Below are positions 43,174 to 54,400 of a stretch of DNA of 64,000 bases, piece after piece. The notes below the pieces were generated by a model. The model saw only the letters and a program-made list of their open reading frames with translations. It made no database searches and was not told the DNA's origin. Source of the DNA: Smallanthus sonchifolius (Eukaryota; Streptophyta; Magnoliopsida; Asterales; Asteraceae); NCBI GenBank assembly GCA_023525975.1, contig CM042038.1, positions 10,231,272 through 10,295,271 on the forward strand, given 5' to 3'. Each line of letters begins with the position of its first letter. Positions within the stretch are counted from its first letter, which is position 1. The position numbers and the translations under genes were made by a program.

Positions 43174-43821
43174 TCAAACCCTTGGAACGACCGGGGCAGC
43201 GGCAGCGGCGGCAGACGAGGCGGCGCCACCAAGGAAAGAAAGGAATCCAGCATTTGCCGGTTCTTGTTCATCCAGGAAGAGGTCTTCCGGAACCCTAAAC
43301 CCTCCATGAACACAGAGAATTGCTAATCCGATCAAAACGGCAGAGATCATAACTGACCCTACGTTCGTTAAGAAAACAACGATAATGGTGGAGAGGATTA
43401 AGAGAAGTAGGGTTTCTCGGTCGGAAAAGGTGCGGCGGAAGAGGAAGAGCGGCTGATCGGAGGGGCGGAAAAGGTAGAGGAATATCCAGGCGGCGAGGAG
43501 GCCGAGGAGGAGGAGGAGAGAGAGGGGGTGGGAGATGAGAGAGATGGCGATGACGACGGCGAGAAGGGAGGTGTAGTTGACGCGGAAGTATGAGAAGTTT
43601 TTGCGGATGCGTGACGTGGCGTCGGAAAAGGATTCCGGTCGAGAAAAGGAGGAGCGATCCACGAGTTCGTACCATGGCCGGTTTTGGGAGAAGGATTGGC
43701 GGAGGGAGGAGGACAGGCGGGAGAAGAAAACGCGGAGAGCGGAGGTGGCGATTGGATTTGGCTGGTTGGCGGTGTAGGTGGCTTCGGTGGAGATTGAGAT
43801 GGTTGATGGCGGTGCTGCCAT
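43174..43821 (-). CDS. PRA1: PRA1 family protein (prenylated Rab acceptor)
   Basis: An intronless gene of 215 aa. PRA1 proteins are small multi-pass membrane proteins of the ER/Golgi and endosomes that act in Rab GTPase and vesicle traffic. The protein has a polar N-terminus, the NRPWYELVDRSSF and NFSYFRVNYTSL family blocks, then hydrophobic segments near LLAVVIAISLISHPLSLLLL and LLLLILSTIIVVFLTNVGS. It ends with the LGLAILCVHGGFRVPEDLFL-type block (here IGLAILCVHGGFR) and an alanine-rich tail. It resembles the plant PRA1.B group. The ATG at 43819-43821 was chosen because residues before it in the same frame are not family-like. Confidence 0.93.
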   Translation of the reverse strand: MAAPPSTISISTEATYTANQPNPIATSALRVFFSRLSSSLRQSFSQNRPWYELVDRSSFSRPESFSDATSRIRKNFSYFRVNYTSLLAVVIAISLISHPLSLLLLLGLLAAWIFLYLFRPSDQPLFLFRRTFSDRETLLLLILSTIIVVFLTNVGSVMISAVLIGLAILCVHGGFRVPEDLFLDEQEPANAGFLSFLGGAASSAAAAAAPVVPRV

Positions 43822-44255
43822 CGTGGTGATCGGCGGCGGGATTTGAAGGTTCTGCGGGTGGTGGAGAGGCCTAAAAAGAAATGCTTCGGTTTTTTTTGTT
43901 ACTAGTGTACCCCCTGATCTTTGAGTGGTGTGAAGACTTAACCTGCAACTATTTTTAAATAGCACTTGACACCCCTAAGAGTTTCTGGCGCCTTCATTTA
44001 TGCATTTAACCTGTTTTTCAGCATCGATCACTTGACCAGTTGCTTCAAAGGTTTATAGTTCTTCAAAGGCGTCTTGGTTCCACATATTATTGTTAAATTC
44101 ATCAACAATAAAAAAACTGTTGGTGCTTCTGCTTCTTTGTAGTTTTTGCTTTTATGTGAGATGGCTTTTTTAAGGTTATAGAAAAGTTTACGCGTGATTT
44201 GAGTTTGATTAGATAACAAACTTGAAAATTGGGGCATTTCTAGTTATTTTTCCAA
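43822..44255. other. Upstream region of the PRA1 gene
   Basis: Contains the likely PRA1 promoter and 5' UTR. Nothing else is recognised. Confidence 0.4.
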
Positions 44256-44515
44256 GTGTATCAAAGGATAACTTTTACGGTGGGTCAGACTGCTTTAAAA
44301 GTTGTTTCATGTAAAGTGATCAAACATAAGAAATCGTGCTTTGACAACCAACATGTGTTTATTCCATTAGCATTTGATACTTTTAGTTTCCTTGCGTCTG
44401 AGACGGTGGAGCTTCTTAATCGTGTCCAATGGGTTATGCATAGTTGTGTTATGATTCAAGATCTATTAATATAGTTAAAAAAAATTTGGTTTTGCTATGC
44501 GGAGCAGCTTGTTTC
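44256..44515 (+). pseudogene. Relic of a widespread plant transposon-associated hypothetical protein
   Basis: The frame reads NQHVFIPLAFDTFSFLA, then VELLNRVQWVMHS, and after a stop AEQLVSRLPSIW. This block order (FIPFAFDTFG, then LLNRVQ, then QLVARLPS) recurs in many plant proteins of uncertain, retroelement-linked origin. The frame is short, contains a stop at 44472-44474, and the N-terminal part is missing. Confidence 0.5.
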
Positions 44516-44738
44516 TCGTTTGCCTTCTATTTGGATGTAATTTTTAATGTTCTAATAAAAAATCGAAACTAAACATAAAAAAAAGTTCAAATGACTTTCA
44601 ATAAATTCAATAAAAAAAGTTGAAAGATATTCAGCATTAGTTGATGCGTAGTAAAACCCTAAAACGGCCATATAAATGTATCAATTGGGAACTAATCACT
44701 TGAGCATAAATTCTTCAACGACTGCAAAAACGCATCAT

Positions 44739-44950
44739 TTTTTTTTCTAACAGCAAAGACCCGGACACCCGGGATCACCGTGGCAAACGAATCACCTTTC
44801 TGCTGAAAGAACAAAAGCGTGGTGACTCAGCCCCACACCACCTAGGAGGAAAACCCACAACTGAGAAAACCCCATGGCTCAACCTAAAACATTTTGTCTC
44901 AAATGAGAGTCGAACCCATGACCTCCCATTTGGAAAGTCACGAGACAAAA
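44739..44950 (-). mobile_element. tRNA-derived SINE
   Basis: The minus strand has GGGTTCGACTCTC as a B box and ends in an A-rich tail (T run at 44740-44748). The body carries the GTGGTGTGGGGCTGAG type of sequence typical of these SINEs. Confidence 0.6.
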
Positions 44951-45193
44951 ACACATCATATTTACTTGATTTCAAAAACACCCAATTCTATCAAGTGTTT
45001 TCATTAAAACATAAATCGACTAATAAAGCACAAATTTTTGGCCAAATGGGAAACTGGGTGATGCTAATAATTCTCTAGCAAATATTATTTGTGGCGTACA
45101 TAGATTAGTAGATTACAATACAAATTATATAAAAAGTTTGAACATTGATGGAAGACCTTTAACGAGTACAAATAAGGTTCATTATTGATCTAG

Positions 45194-45567
45194 CTAGTAG
45201 CTTGTGGTTGAATCTTGTTCCCAATTGGTCGCCTGCTTCCCTATCTTCTGTAGAGCTTTGACGACTTGTTGATTCGTTATGTTTCCGGTAACAGTCACCT
45301 TGTTTAATCTCGTATCAACATCATACGTCTCGATATCTGTTGATACAAACAATAATCTTTATGAATCGATCAGTTTCTTCATTTATTAGTTGATAATGGT
45401 ACATACCTTGGATCTTCTTGATGGCTTTTAAGATCATCTTAATGCACTCTTCACAGTGTAAACCCACCTTCAATTCCACCACCTGAGTCATAAAACGTTA
45501 TTAGCAGCCACACGGGTTAATAATATGTAGACGAATTGATGATGATGATGATACTCACGTTAGCCAT
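45194..45567 (-). CDS. Small heavy-metal-associated (HMA) domain protein
   Basis: Three short coding exons, 45567-45559, 45482-45407 and 45336-45194, give 75 aa, all with GT-AG introns in frame. The first exon encodes only MAN. The protein begins MANVVELKVGLHCEECIKM, an HMA fold with the metal site in HCEEC, one residue shifted from the classic MxCxxC of copper chaperones. It continues IQDIETYDVDTRLNKVTVTGN and ends WEQDSTTSY, without a CaaX prenylation box. It is similar to small plant ATX1/HIPP-type proteins that bind Cu or other soft metals, and is probably cytosolic. Metal specificity cannot be told from the sequence. Confidence 0.9.
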
Positions 45568-45699
45568 TTGATTTGCTTTGAAGGTGATTGTAGAGTTGTG
45601 GGATTTGAGGGGTGAATGTGAAGTGAAAGATTTGTAAGAGGAATTGGATTCGGTGGGAATTATAGAAGCCCCTTTGATAAAGTTTGTGCTTTTTTAGGG

Positions 45700-47303
45700 G
45701 GGGGAAGCATCTGGGAATATGTGTGTGTATGTGTTTAAAGGGAGAGAACCATCATTCTAATACGCGTCTATAATTACAAAAATATTAACATTTCAAATGA
45801 ATCTTAACTAATGATATTAATAATCTGGAAAATAGTTTGCAATAATCATGCATAACTCCAAGGCTTTTAAGAAGGGGTTTTTGAGTTTTTTTTCTCTTAC
45901 AAATACTTTGACAAATAAAGGTCGCATCCCCTAGAATTTTGGGAAATATGGATATATTAGACTATTAGACCTAAGTGTAGTTGCTTTAACGTTAAGAGGC
46001 GCCAACAATTCGGGTCATCATCGCTTTTGGGGGCGTAATGGGGCTAACGCCCAAAGGGACGAAGGTGGCTGGCCGTTACAATTTTCTCTGACGTGCTGGT
46101 GGGGGCGTGAAGAGCGCCAACCCACTACACCTAGTGTTACGCCATTTCTATTGACTTATTTAGTTTAACCTCATCTCTATAAATTAAAAAAAAAGTTTTT
46201 CATTTAATTTTTCACTCTATTCCATTTTCTAAAATATGGATGAAATTTAGAGTGTCACTTCTCATTCCTTTATTCATTCCTCTCTCACTCATATTTTGTA
46301 TGTCTTGCTGATAATAGAAAGAAAAAAAATATATATATATATATATTTAATTAAATTGAAATATAAATAAAGAATGAGATATAAGACGTTTTTAAAAAAT
46401 AAATAATATTTAAAGATAATTGTGATTTTAAACTAAATTACAAGGATACAGATGAGAAACAAGACGATAACGCTCTTATGGTTTGAACAAATTCGTCAAT
46501 TCGGGGAAGAGTTTTGATGTCTTCCTTAGTTCCTTATGTTTAATTTGTGGGTCCGATTCGGCGATTCATGTCATAATATGAGTGTTCATGTGTTGGATTT
46601 ATAACTGATCTGGTTATTCAATTTTTTGGATTTGTGTTTGCTATTCAATGAACCAAATCATCAATTGATATATCAACAAAACGGTAAAAGACCAAAATCA
46701 GGTTATATACAAGTTTGTTTGGAATTGATTTGGCTTAGGGCTTTTGCGATGATGGTAATTATAGGTGGCAACGACAATGATAGATGAGACGATGGTTTTA
46801 AAAATCGAGAGGGATTAAGAAATAGATGAGGATGATGTGTTAAAAGAACTTATATTTTTAATGAAATCGGTAAATAAACAAAGTGTTTATAAACCATAAG
46901 TTTAAATTAATAAAAAGGTATAGCAGCGAAAAAAGTTGACTTTCTTAAAAGAAATATGATTTTACTATGATTTATTGCAAATGTTTTTACTGACCATCTT
47001 GACCCGACCCGTTTCCACCACTGTTAAGACGAGAATTCCAGGATGTCATTGCCTGCCGTTAGGGTGCTCATTACAAATAGCACCAAATAGGATTACAGAT
47101 ACAGGTACATGTTTTCTAAAAGAAATGTAAAAGTTTGTTAATCTCAAATATACACATTAAGGGATCTTATAAAAGTAAAAAATAAAAAGAGTTTTTTAGC
47201 TTTCCGTCTCACTGGGGCAACCTCTCTATCTAATAGCTTTGCTATGAGTGAGATTTTTTATGGGTATGTTCGTTTGTTATTCAAAGTGTTGAGATGGGAT
47301 TTT
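45700..47303. other. Intergenic sequence with a GC-rich patch
   Basis: Bases 45990-46170 hold GGGGGCGT, GCGCC and AACACTAGGTG-like words (the last on the minus strand), which look like a MITE whose ends I could not define. The rest is AT-rich. Confidence 0.4.
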
Positions 47304-47765
47304 TTTTTGTAAAAGTACTGTTTTTTCCGAAACAAATTGCAAGATTGATTCTTTTCTCTTGTTGTATTTCTACCATTAGCGGGTCGGGTTCATCCCCTCA
47401 AAGTACCCAACCTGCAAAGTCAGTGGAGGATGCCAGAATTTTAAAAAACAGGGGTTAGACACTCAGGTTCTCAGGAGATGATCTTTTGTGTAGCTAAAAA
47501 AAATAGAACCAGGGTTTTGGAAACCGGGTTCTCAGAATCCAGAAGCAGAACTGAAGTCACGGTCCAGAAAATAGGGAGAATTGTTTTTATGATAGTGGTC
47601 AACGAAGGAGACATTGATCGACGTCAGGGTTGCTGACTTTGCAGGTTGGGTGCTTTGTTGGGATGAACCCGGGTCACTAACCCCTTTTAGGGTAGAAATA
47701 CAAGGAAAAGAAAACCATAGTTTTACAAATTTGTTTCGGAAAAACAATACTTACACAAAATTTCA
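47304..47765. mobile_element. Foldback element with long inverted arms
   Basis: Arms of about 110-135 bp (about 47304-47424 and 47630-47765) are inverted copies. Each includes TTCCGAAACAAAT, GTATTTCTACC, and a block with GGGTTCATCCC and CAACCTGCAAAGTCAG. The loop is about 200 bp. A 9-bp near-duplication (AGATGGGAT and AGATGTGAT) flanks it, suggesting a Mutator-like MITE, but the exact ends are uncertain. Confidence 0.6.
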
Positions 47766-48226
47766 TTCAGATGTGATGTTCTAGTATAACAATAAAAAAT
47801 CAGACCCTTGAAACTGAAATGAATGATATATGAACAAGTTCTTTTCACCATGACTTGCAAAATCAGCAATTTTCAGACAAAAAAAGCCAGAAATACCAGT
47901 CTGGTAGTCATACAAGGAGAGTATAAAAGGCATGATATCAAGCTTGGCTAGAAGACTTGTCGAAGAGCTTGACCACTGCGTTGACCCGATAATGCACTGC
48001 AGAAGACAGCATCAACATTAAAGAGTACACCATGTTGATTTACAGTAAACCAGACCACCAAAAAACAAAATTATAAGACCATGTTCAGTCAAAGTTACTT
48101 GGGTCACTAGTGTGTGAATTTGCAGCCAATTGAATCAAATTCAACAGTTCAGAAAAACAAATAACAATAACATAGGACATGAATGCAACTCACTTTGTTA
48201 CCATCAATTTGATGAACATAGAACAT

Positions 48227-49097
48227 TTAGCTTTGTTTTTCCTCAACCTTCACTTCATCTGAATCTGAGTCACTAGCATTGTAACCTATCAAAATATAAA
48301 CAGAAAGAAAATTTAATCATTGATAACATCACTCAACAAACTACACATCTGGCTCATATATAAGATTATAAGAATTAAGAACCTGGATGTTTATCACCAA
48401 CTTTCCAAACCGAGCTACGACTCCTGGAAGCTCTACTGATCCAAGCTTGTCCCTAACATCCAAACCATCAACACTAACTTATTTTCTGCTAGAAAAAAAC
48501 TAAGTTCAAGAATGACAAAACTGCAAGTAATGCCCCATATTATACACCAATCAGAGTCTATTTTAGATTTTAGGATGATATGGTACCCATTTGTTATCAA
48601 GATAATGCATCAAAAACATGATCTTTTTGATAATATGGAGACTTCAATAACGGCATATTGGCATTCATAAAGATTTAAGAAATAAGTAAAAGAAATAATA
48701 GGCGGGGAATATGGTCGAACACCTTCTGTGCATCTTTAACAACACCGTAACCGCTGCAGTACATCTGACCCACCAACACCTGCATACTCGTGTCACCGGC
48801 TTTTGCCTCCTTAAGGGTGTCCTGGAACCACCGTCTTGAGCACTCCAGCACTACCTCCGCCAGCGGAATCCGGCGGCTCATCGATGAATTCTCTTCCATT
48901 GTCTTCAATCGCTGTTGTTGCTTCTCCGAATGAACAATCCGGACCCCCTTCGGCTTGGCGGGTTCCGGCGGAGGTACGACTCGGGTTTTGTTGGAAACGG
49001 ATTTAAGGACTCGTTTCGATTGTTGTTGGATCCTGTCGGATGTTATGACCCTGGCGAAATCTTGAAGCTTTGATGAAGAAGGAACCGATTTTCCCAT
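48227..49097 (-). CDS. Sel1-like repeat protein
   Basis: Three exons, 49097-48723, 48452-48383 and 48285-48227, give 167 aa. Splice sites are GT-AG and in frame. A basic, low-complexity N-terminus (KPKGVRIVHSEKQQQRLK) is followed by one Sel1/TPR-like helical repeat: WFQDTLKEAKAGDTSMQ, then VGQMYCSGYGVVKDAQKG, then QAWISRASR. The tail is acidic (NASDSDSDEVKVEE). Sel1 repeats mediate protein contacts, and single-repeat plant proteins of this kind have no well-defined role that I can name. The transcript 3' end probably lies in 47900-48226. Confidence 0.88.
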
Positions 49098-49267
49098 AAA
49101 CGAAAGACACGAAATTGACTGTACAGGATTTCTTTTGATCCAATCTCCTGTGCAAATCTTGACGGAGAAGTTCTGAATTTTATCCCAACCGCTTTCCCTC
49201 TTTAGCTTTTCCTTTTGTTATCTGGGTTTATGGATCGGGGTATCAGACCCTGTTGATATATTATTTA

Positions 49268-49878
49268 GGATTATTGGATTTTAATAATCTTACCTTTATC
49301 AATTGACCAATAATAATCCCAAGTAGGAATATTCTTACATCGCTCCCTACTTTCAAACTATTTTTTTACATTGGAACCCCCGTTAAAAAAACTTATCCCA
49401 AGTAGGAATATTCTTACATCGCTCCCTACTTTCAAACTATTTTTTTACATTGGAACCCCCGTTAAAAAAACTTAACTCCGTTAGAGTTTATATGACGTGG
49501 ACATCTGCAAACCGTCGGAAAGTCGAGTCAAGCTAGCAGTGGTCTCATGGTGGCTTTTGAAATTGGCTTTGGTGGTGTTTAACTGGTCTCATGGGTCCGG
49601 AAAGTCCAAACAGATACAACGGTGGTGTTTAATGAGATCAGTTAAACACCACCAAAGCCAAATTCAAAAGCCAACACGAGACCACTGCTAGCTTGGCTCG
49701 CCTTTCCGGTGGTTTGCAGATGTCTACGTCATATAACTCTAACGACGTTAAGTTTTTTTAACGGGGGATCCAATGTAAAAAAATAGTTTGAAAGTAGAGA
49801 CCGGTGGTAAAAATATTTTCAGTTGAGATTATTATTGGCCAATTAGTAAAAGATGAGATTATTAAAATACAACAATCC
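49268..49878. mobile_element. Mutator-like foldback MITE with 9-bp target duplication
   Basis: The element is flanked by perfect 9-bp repeats TATTATTTA (49259-49267 and 49879-49887). Its termini GGATTATTGGATTTTAATAA and, inverted, GGATTGTTGTATTTTAATAA begin arms that run nearly to the centre. Together these make a hairpin of over 250 bp per arm. The left arm contains a direct 79-bp duplication (49317 and 49396 starts), absent from the right arm. It is non-coding. A 9-bp duplication and long inverted repeats point to the Mutator superfamily. Confidence 0.85.
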
Positions 49879-49946
49879 TATTATTTATGGTAAATAACAT
49901 TTATATAAATTTAATATATTATAGCAAATATTATTACTTTTTAAAG

Positions 49947-50455
49947 AAGTAAATTACAGTTTACGTCCCTGTGGTTTACACGATTTAACACGATGCGTCC
50001 ATAACAGTATTTTTTAACGCTTTGAATATCTGTGCTGTGGCATACAATCTGTAACACTCTGAGTCCCTGATCTAACTTCGTTAAATTTTCAGTTTAAATT
50101 TAGGTGAAATGTCTGTTATACCTTTTACTGTATAACAGATGTGACCCTCTAAACATTTAATATATGTTTGCATCCCTGTCTGAGTCTCTACTTGCAAAAC
50201 TGATTTAGGGACGAATTGTGTTCAATCGTGTAAACCACATGGACGCAATGTGATATTAGGGTTATATAAAATTATAAATGACCATCTTACCCCTGGTCGT
50301 TTAAAAACTTAACGGGATTTTTTAACGAAGTTAGATCCAGGGACTCAGAGTGTTATAGATTGTATACCACATGTACTCAAAACGTTAAAAATTCGTGTTA
50401 AGGACGCATTACGTTAAAGCGTGTAAACCATAAGCACTCAAAAGGTAATTTACTC
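49947..50455. mobile_element. Second foldback MITE
   Basis: The outer ends AAGTAAATTACAGTTTACG (left) and GAGTAAATTACCTTTTGAG (right, inverted) extend inward through GTGGTTTACACG, TCTGTAACACTCTGAGTCCC and TCTAACTTCGTTAA. The arms are about 150-170 bp. The target duplication was not resolved. Confidence 0.7.
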
Positions 50456-50522
50456 TTAAAATAATAAATGTCAATATTTGAATTTTATATTATCCGTATA
50501 TACTATTTCAACTAAATAATAA

Positions 50523-51351
50523 TCTATATATATATACATATTAATAAAAAAAGTTTTGGGTGCCACTTGTCATTCTCATGTTCAACCTTAACATTTTTTT
50601 TCCATATCTCTCTCATATTTAACGATACAAGTTTCTATAAAAAAATTATAATTTTTGTTTCCCACCTCTCTCTCCTATTAAATAATAATTATTTTTAAAA
50701 CTATTTTTATGAAACCTTTTTAATTAAAAAAAAATATCTTTGTTCATAAAATATTTTTATAGTTTGAACATTTCTTTCATTCTTTTTATAAAATATTTTT
50801 AAAAAATAATTATATAACGTTTCTAAAATTTGAAGTAAAAATAACTATACGGGTTGAATAACTATGTAATTTAGTGTTATAAATGCAGGGTGAATAACTA
50901 TATAACATTTCTAAAATTTATAAAATAACTATATATGGTGAATAAATGCAGCGTTATATATACATGGTGAAAAATTATGTAATATGTAATATTAGATCTT
51001 TATTACTAAGTATATATAACACTGTATTTATTCACCATGTATAATATACAGGGTTTCTAACCTACATTATAATAAATGAATAACTATATTTGCTACGTAT
51101 CAATTTCTAATGAAATCTAGATTTTTTGTTTTTCGTCTTTCTGTCTTATTAAGTAATGATGATGTTAAATAATTAAATATCTAACATATATTCTAATATT
51201 TTATTAAAAATTACCAAATCATTAGAAAATTTCAGTTATTTCTTATTTCACAGATAACTAATAACACAAAACGTACAAATCTTTATAAAAAATATTGTTT
51301 AATAACAAGTTTTATTTATTCAGTCCATGTAAAACATGTGCTTTAACCTAG
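50523..51351 (+). mobile_element. Non-autonomous Helitron
   Basis: It starts TCTATATATATATACATATT after A and ends with hairpin CATGTAAAACATG plus TGCTTTAACCTAG before T. Near 51037-51066 is a second, internal 3'-end-like hairpin (GTATAATATAC, TTTCTAACCTA). No coding content. Confidence 0.6.
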
Positions 51352-52164
51352 TATATACTATATAATAAAAAATGGTTTTTCACGCCTCGTGTCGTTTCCA
51401 TATTCATAGTTGTTCCCATTGGAATAAAAAATCATTCTAATCATTTTTTTCTCGTATCTTTCTCTCCTATTAAATACACCTCTATTTATTAATAATAATA
51501 TATTATTAAAGAAAATATTAATCTATACTATATAATAAATAAAGGTTTTAGAGGGACACTTGTCACTCTTTTATTCATTCTCATTGTATTTTTTTCGCCT
51601 CTCTCTTCTATTAATTATACAAACTTTCTTTAATTGTTTTTTTATTGTTATTTTTTGTTTCCCGCCTCTCTCCTATTAAATGATAATGAAGTTTTATAAT
51701 TATTTTTATAAAAGTTTTTCATTAAAAAAATTAGGATTGTCCATAAAACATTTTTAGAAATTGAACATTTCTTTCATTTTTTCTATAAAACATTTTTAAA
51801 AAATAACTATATAACGTTTCTAAAATTTGTATTAAAAAACTATGTAATATGTCATAAATATGTAATATGTAAATTTTTATCATCAAATGTATAATATTGT
51901 ATTTTTTCAACTCGTGTAACACACGAGGTTCTAACCTAGTTATAGTAATAAAACACATTTAATTTGAATTATCCCTTATTATAACAAACTTTGAAATCTA
52001 AGTACGTATTTTCGAAACTCAATTATATATTAATTTTTACATATTTTAAATTTTTTTATCCTAAGTATATTTAATACATTTTTACATCCATAAAATATAT
52101 ATACATAAAAAGTCCGTGTATGAAAATTTTCTACCCGTGTGTAGTACACGGGGTTTTAAGCTAG
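51352..52164 (+). mobile_element. Non-autonomous Helitron interrupted by another Helitron
   Basis: The 5' end TATATACTATATAATAAA is a slightly changed form of the family start. The 3' end is CCCGTGTGTAGTACACGGGG then TTTTAAGCTAG at 52164, followed by T. The element is split at 51521/51940 by the copy at 51522-51939, and the paralogue at 60625-61075 shows the uninterrupted sequence. Confidence 0.65.
51522..51939 (+). mobile_element. Nested non-autonomous Helitron, 418 bp
   Basis: It starts TCTATACTATATAATAAATA and ends with hairpin CTCGTGTAACACACGAG then GTTCTAACCTAG, flanked by A (51521) and T (51940). Both ends are textbook for this family. Confidence 0.8.
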
Positions 52165-52215
52165 TACTTATATATAACCTTCACTTGGTTATTTTAATTT
52201 GTATTATATTAAACA

Positions 52216-52638
52216 CTAGCTTAGACCCCGGGTAATACACACGGTTAAAAAATATCAACACATGAATTTCTCAAATTTTATTTATGAAATTTTACAGGTT
52301 TAAAAATGTATTACTAAACATATACTAAGGATATAAAACAAAATTCAAAACATGTAAAAAATAATATATAATTGGGTTTCGAAAATACGTCAATTACTAT
52401 TTTATTTAATTTGACTTTCATTTACAATTTAATTGAAAATAAAAGTTACATAATTAGATTTCAAAGTTTTTTATAATAAATGATAATTTAAAATAATTAT
52501 GTTTTATTAGTATAATTAGTAATTTATTAAAAGATATGGGGTGCACTCAATAAGAGAGAGAGACGGGAAAATGATGATGAGATTGAATATGGTGACGACA
52601 CGTGGCATACAAAACCTTTATTTATTATCTAGTATAGA
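52216..52638 (-). mobile_element. Non-autonomous Helitron, 423 bp
   Basis: On the minus strand it starts TCTATACTAGATAATAAATA, passes GCCACGTGTCGTCACC, and ends with hairpin CCGTGTGTATTACCCGG and a terminal CTAG, flanked by A and T. Its 5' part closely resembles that of the gene-capturing copy at 2525-4905. Confidence 0.75.
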
Positions 52639-52639
52639 T

Positions 52640-54400
52640 AGATTTTCTTAATAATTTTACTTGGTGTGACGTATAAGATCATATGTTAACTTATTAGCAA
52701 AGTTATAACTTGTGTCTTGGGCATGCACATAAATCCAATAAAACGTGGGCCTAATAGGCTATTAAGTATTAACTGAACTTTCTACATGCAATTAGTCGAA
52801 AAATCAAAACTAATTTTCAGAAAGTATGAATAACTAATACTTTAGCTAGAGAGTAAAATCAAACCATGTACACCCATGGTTTTAAAGTATAATACAAGTT
52901 GATGATTGGATAGAAATGTATGTAAAAGAGAACCCCTCGAGTGTTGAAGGTCTTACTCGAAATGGGTATCCAGTTATATGAGATTATTCAAACGTCAAGA
53001 TCTGGTTGCAATGATTTGAATTGACACGGTGGCTAGGTGCAGCTTATATGATGGTGCAAAACCATAAGAAGGGTGTCGGGGTCATTAGGCATAATGTTGC
53101 TCTAACATAAAAACCAGCCCGAAATTTACAAAACCAAGTTGCTACAAACTAAATTCGGTTGCCACCGTAAGGGTCGCTGTTTAGAGGTGGGAGTAGGATG
53201 TAGTTTTATAATTTGTGAATGTTTGGATATCTCTTTAAATCGTGACACTCTCAGATTAAAAATTTAATATGATAAGACAAAGAAATTAACTAGAACTAGT
53301 ATGTTGGTTTTGTTATGAAGGTCTGTACAATAATTCCTGATTGAATTTGTTGTTTTAAATCTGACCAAATATCATCTATTTAAAGGGGACGAACCATCCG
53401 GTTAAACTTTGAAAATTTTGTACCAAAATCCGTGAGTAATTCATTGTTTTAAACCTGACTAAAGATCATCTATTTTATAGGGGATAAACCATCACAATTT
53501 TTCAATAGGCGGTTAACAGTTACAGTTATAACTATCAATAGAAAATACTTTGACATAAATCCGACCAAGTTATCACTGCTGCAGTTGTTGCCGATGTTAT
53601 AGTTGCTACTGGTGTTACAGTTCGTAAGATAATCAGGTTCAAACAACCTAATTTCATCAATCACATGAATCCGAAGCAATTCACTTTACAACTAACATGT
53701 CAAAATATAATTCTCGAGTGTTGATCAGGCAATTTGACCACCCTTAGGGGCAGCTCCCTTTGGATCTTGCCAAGGGGGTGGTGCGTCCTAGGAACCCCTG
53801 GTCACTAGGGGGCTTGCTTCACTTACATCACGGGGTTTGAGGTAATTAAACAAATCTAATTAAACTAAAACGGCTTCGATGACACAAAAATCACCAACTT
53901 AGTTACCACCGGTCTAGAGGTGTGAGTTTCGTAAGTGATAACAATTATTTGAGGTGCTAATTTTGGAGGTCAAGATGATATCCGGTAAACGGTTAAGAAT
54001 TGTGGGTATAAAGTCCGACAATAGGCGTTTTGGATGAGATTCAACGAAGGTATAGCTCCGGCGGTAATGGTTCTGAACCAGTGACCGATAGGTGAAGCTA
54101 CCGGAACATGATAACCTAGCTACTATCAACTATTCACGATTATGACTCACAATCCATACAATCTTGTAGTAATAGAACACGGGTAAACGATTTTATATCA
54201 ACGAAATAAACTAACCACAAACAGGATATAATCCTCATGACGGATAACACACAGAAAGAAAATAATAACCACACAAACAAGCTATCCGTGTATCTATCTA
54301 TCTATATATCTCACATCCTATCAGATGCAAGGATACCACGTCAGCTCAACTTATACCAAATTGACTTCCACTTATTCTTATTGCTCGATTTGATTCCTAC
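52640..54400. other. Intergenic region with a dispersed repeat
   Basis: Bases 53280-53930 resemble 22080-22980. No gene is recognised. The 71-codon minus-strand frame at 53914-54129 has no family features. Confidence 0.45.
53280..53930. repeat. Dispersed repeat, copy 2 (LTR-like)
   Basis: It shares ordered blocks with 22080-22980: AAAGATCATCTATTTTATAGG, GGTCACTAGGGGGC, AATCTAATTAAACTAAAA and GATGACAC. Confidence 0.45.

Noticed and set aside
43295..43829. Arg/Pro-rich frames over the PRA1 gene
   Set aside because: They result from GC-rich codons of PRA1 read in other frames.
48675..48722. Extension of the Sel1 protein past 48723
   Set aside because: A GT donor at 48722 followed by an in-frame downstream exon (GQAWISRASR) fits the family better than the read-through tail.
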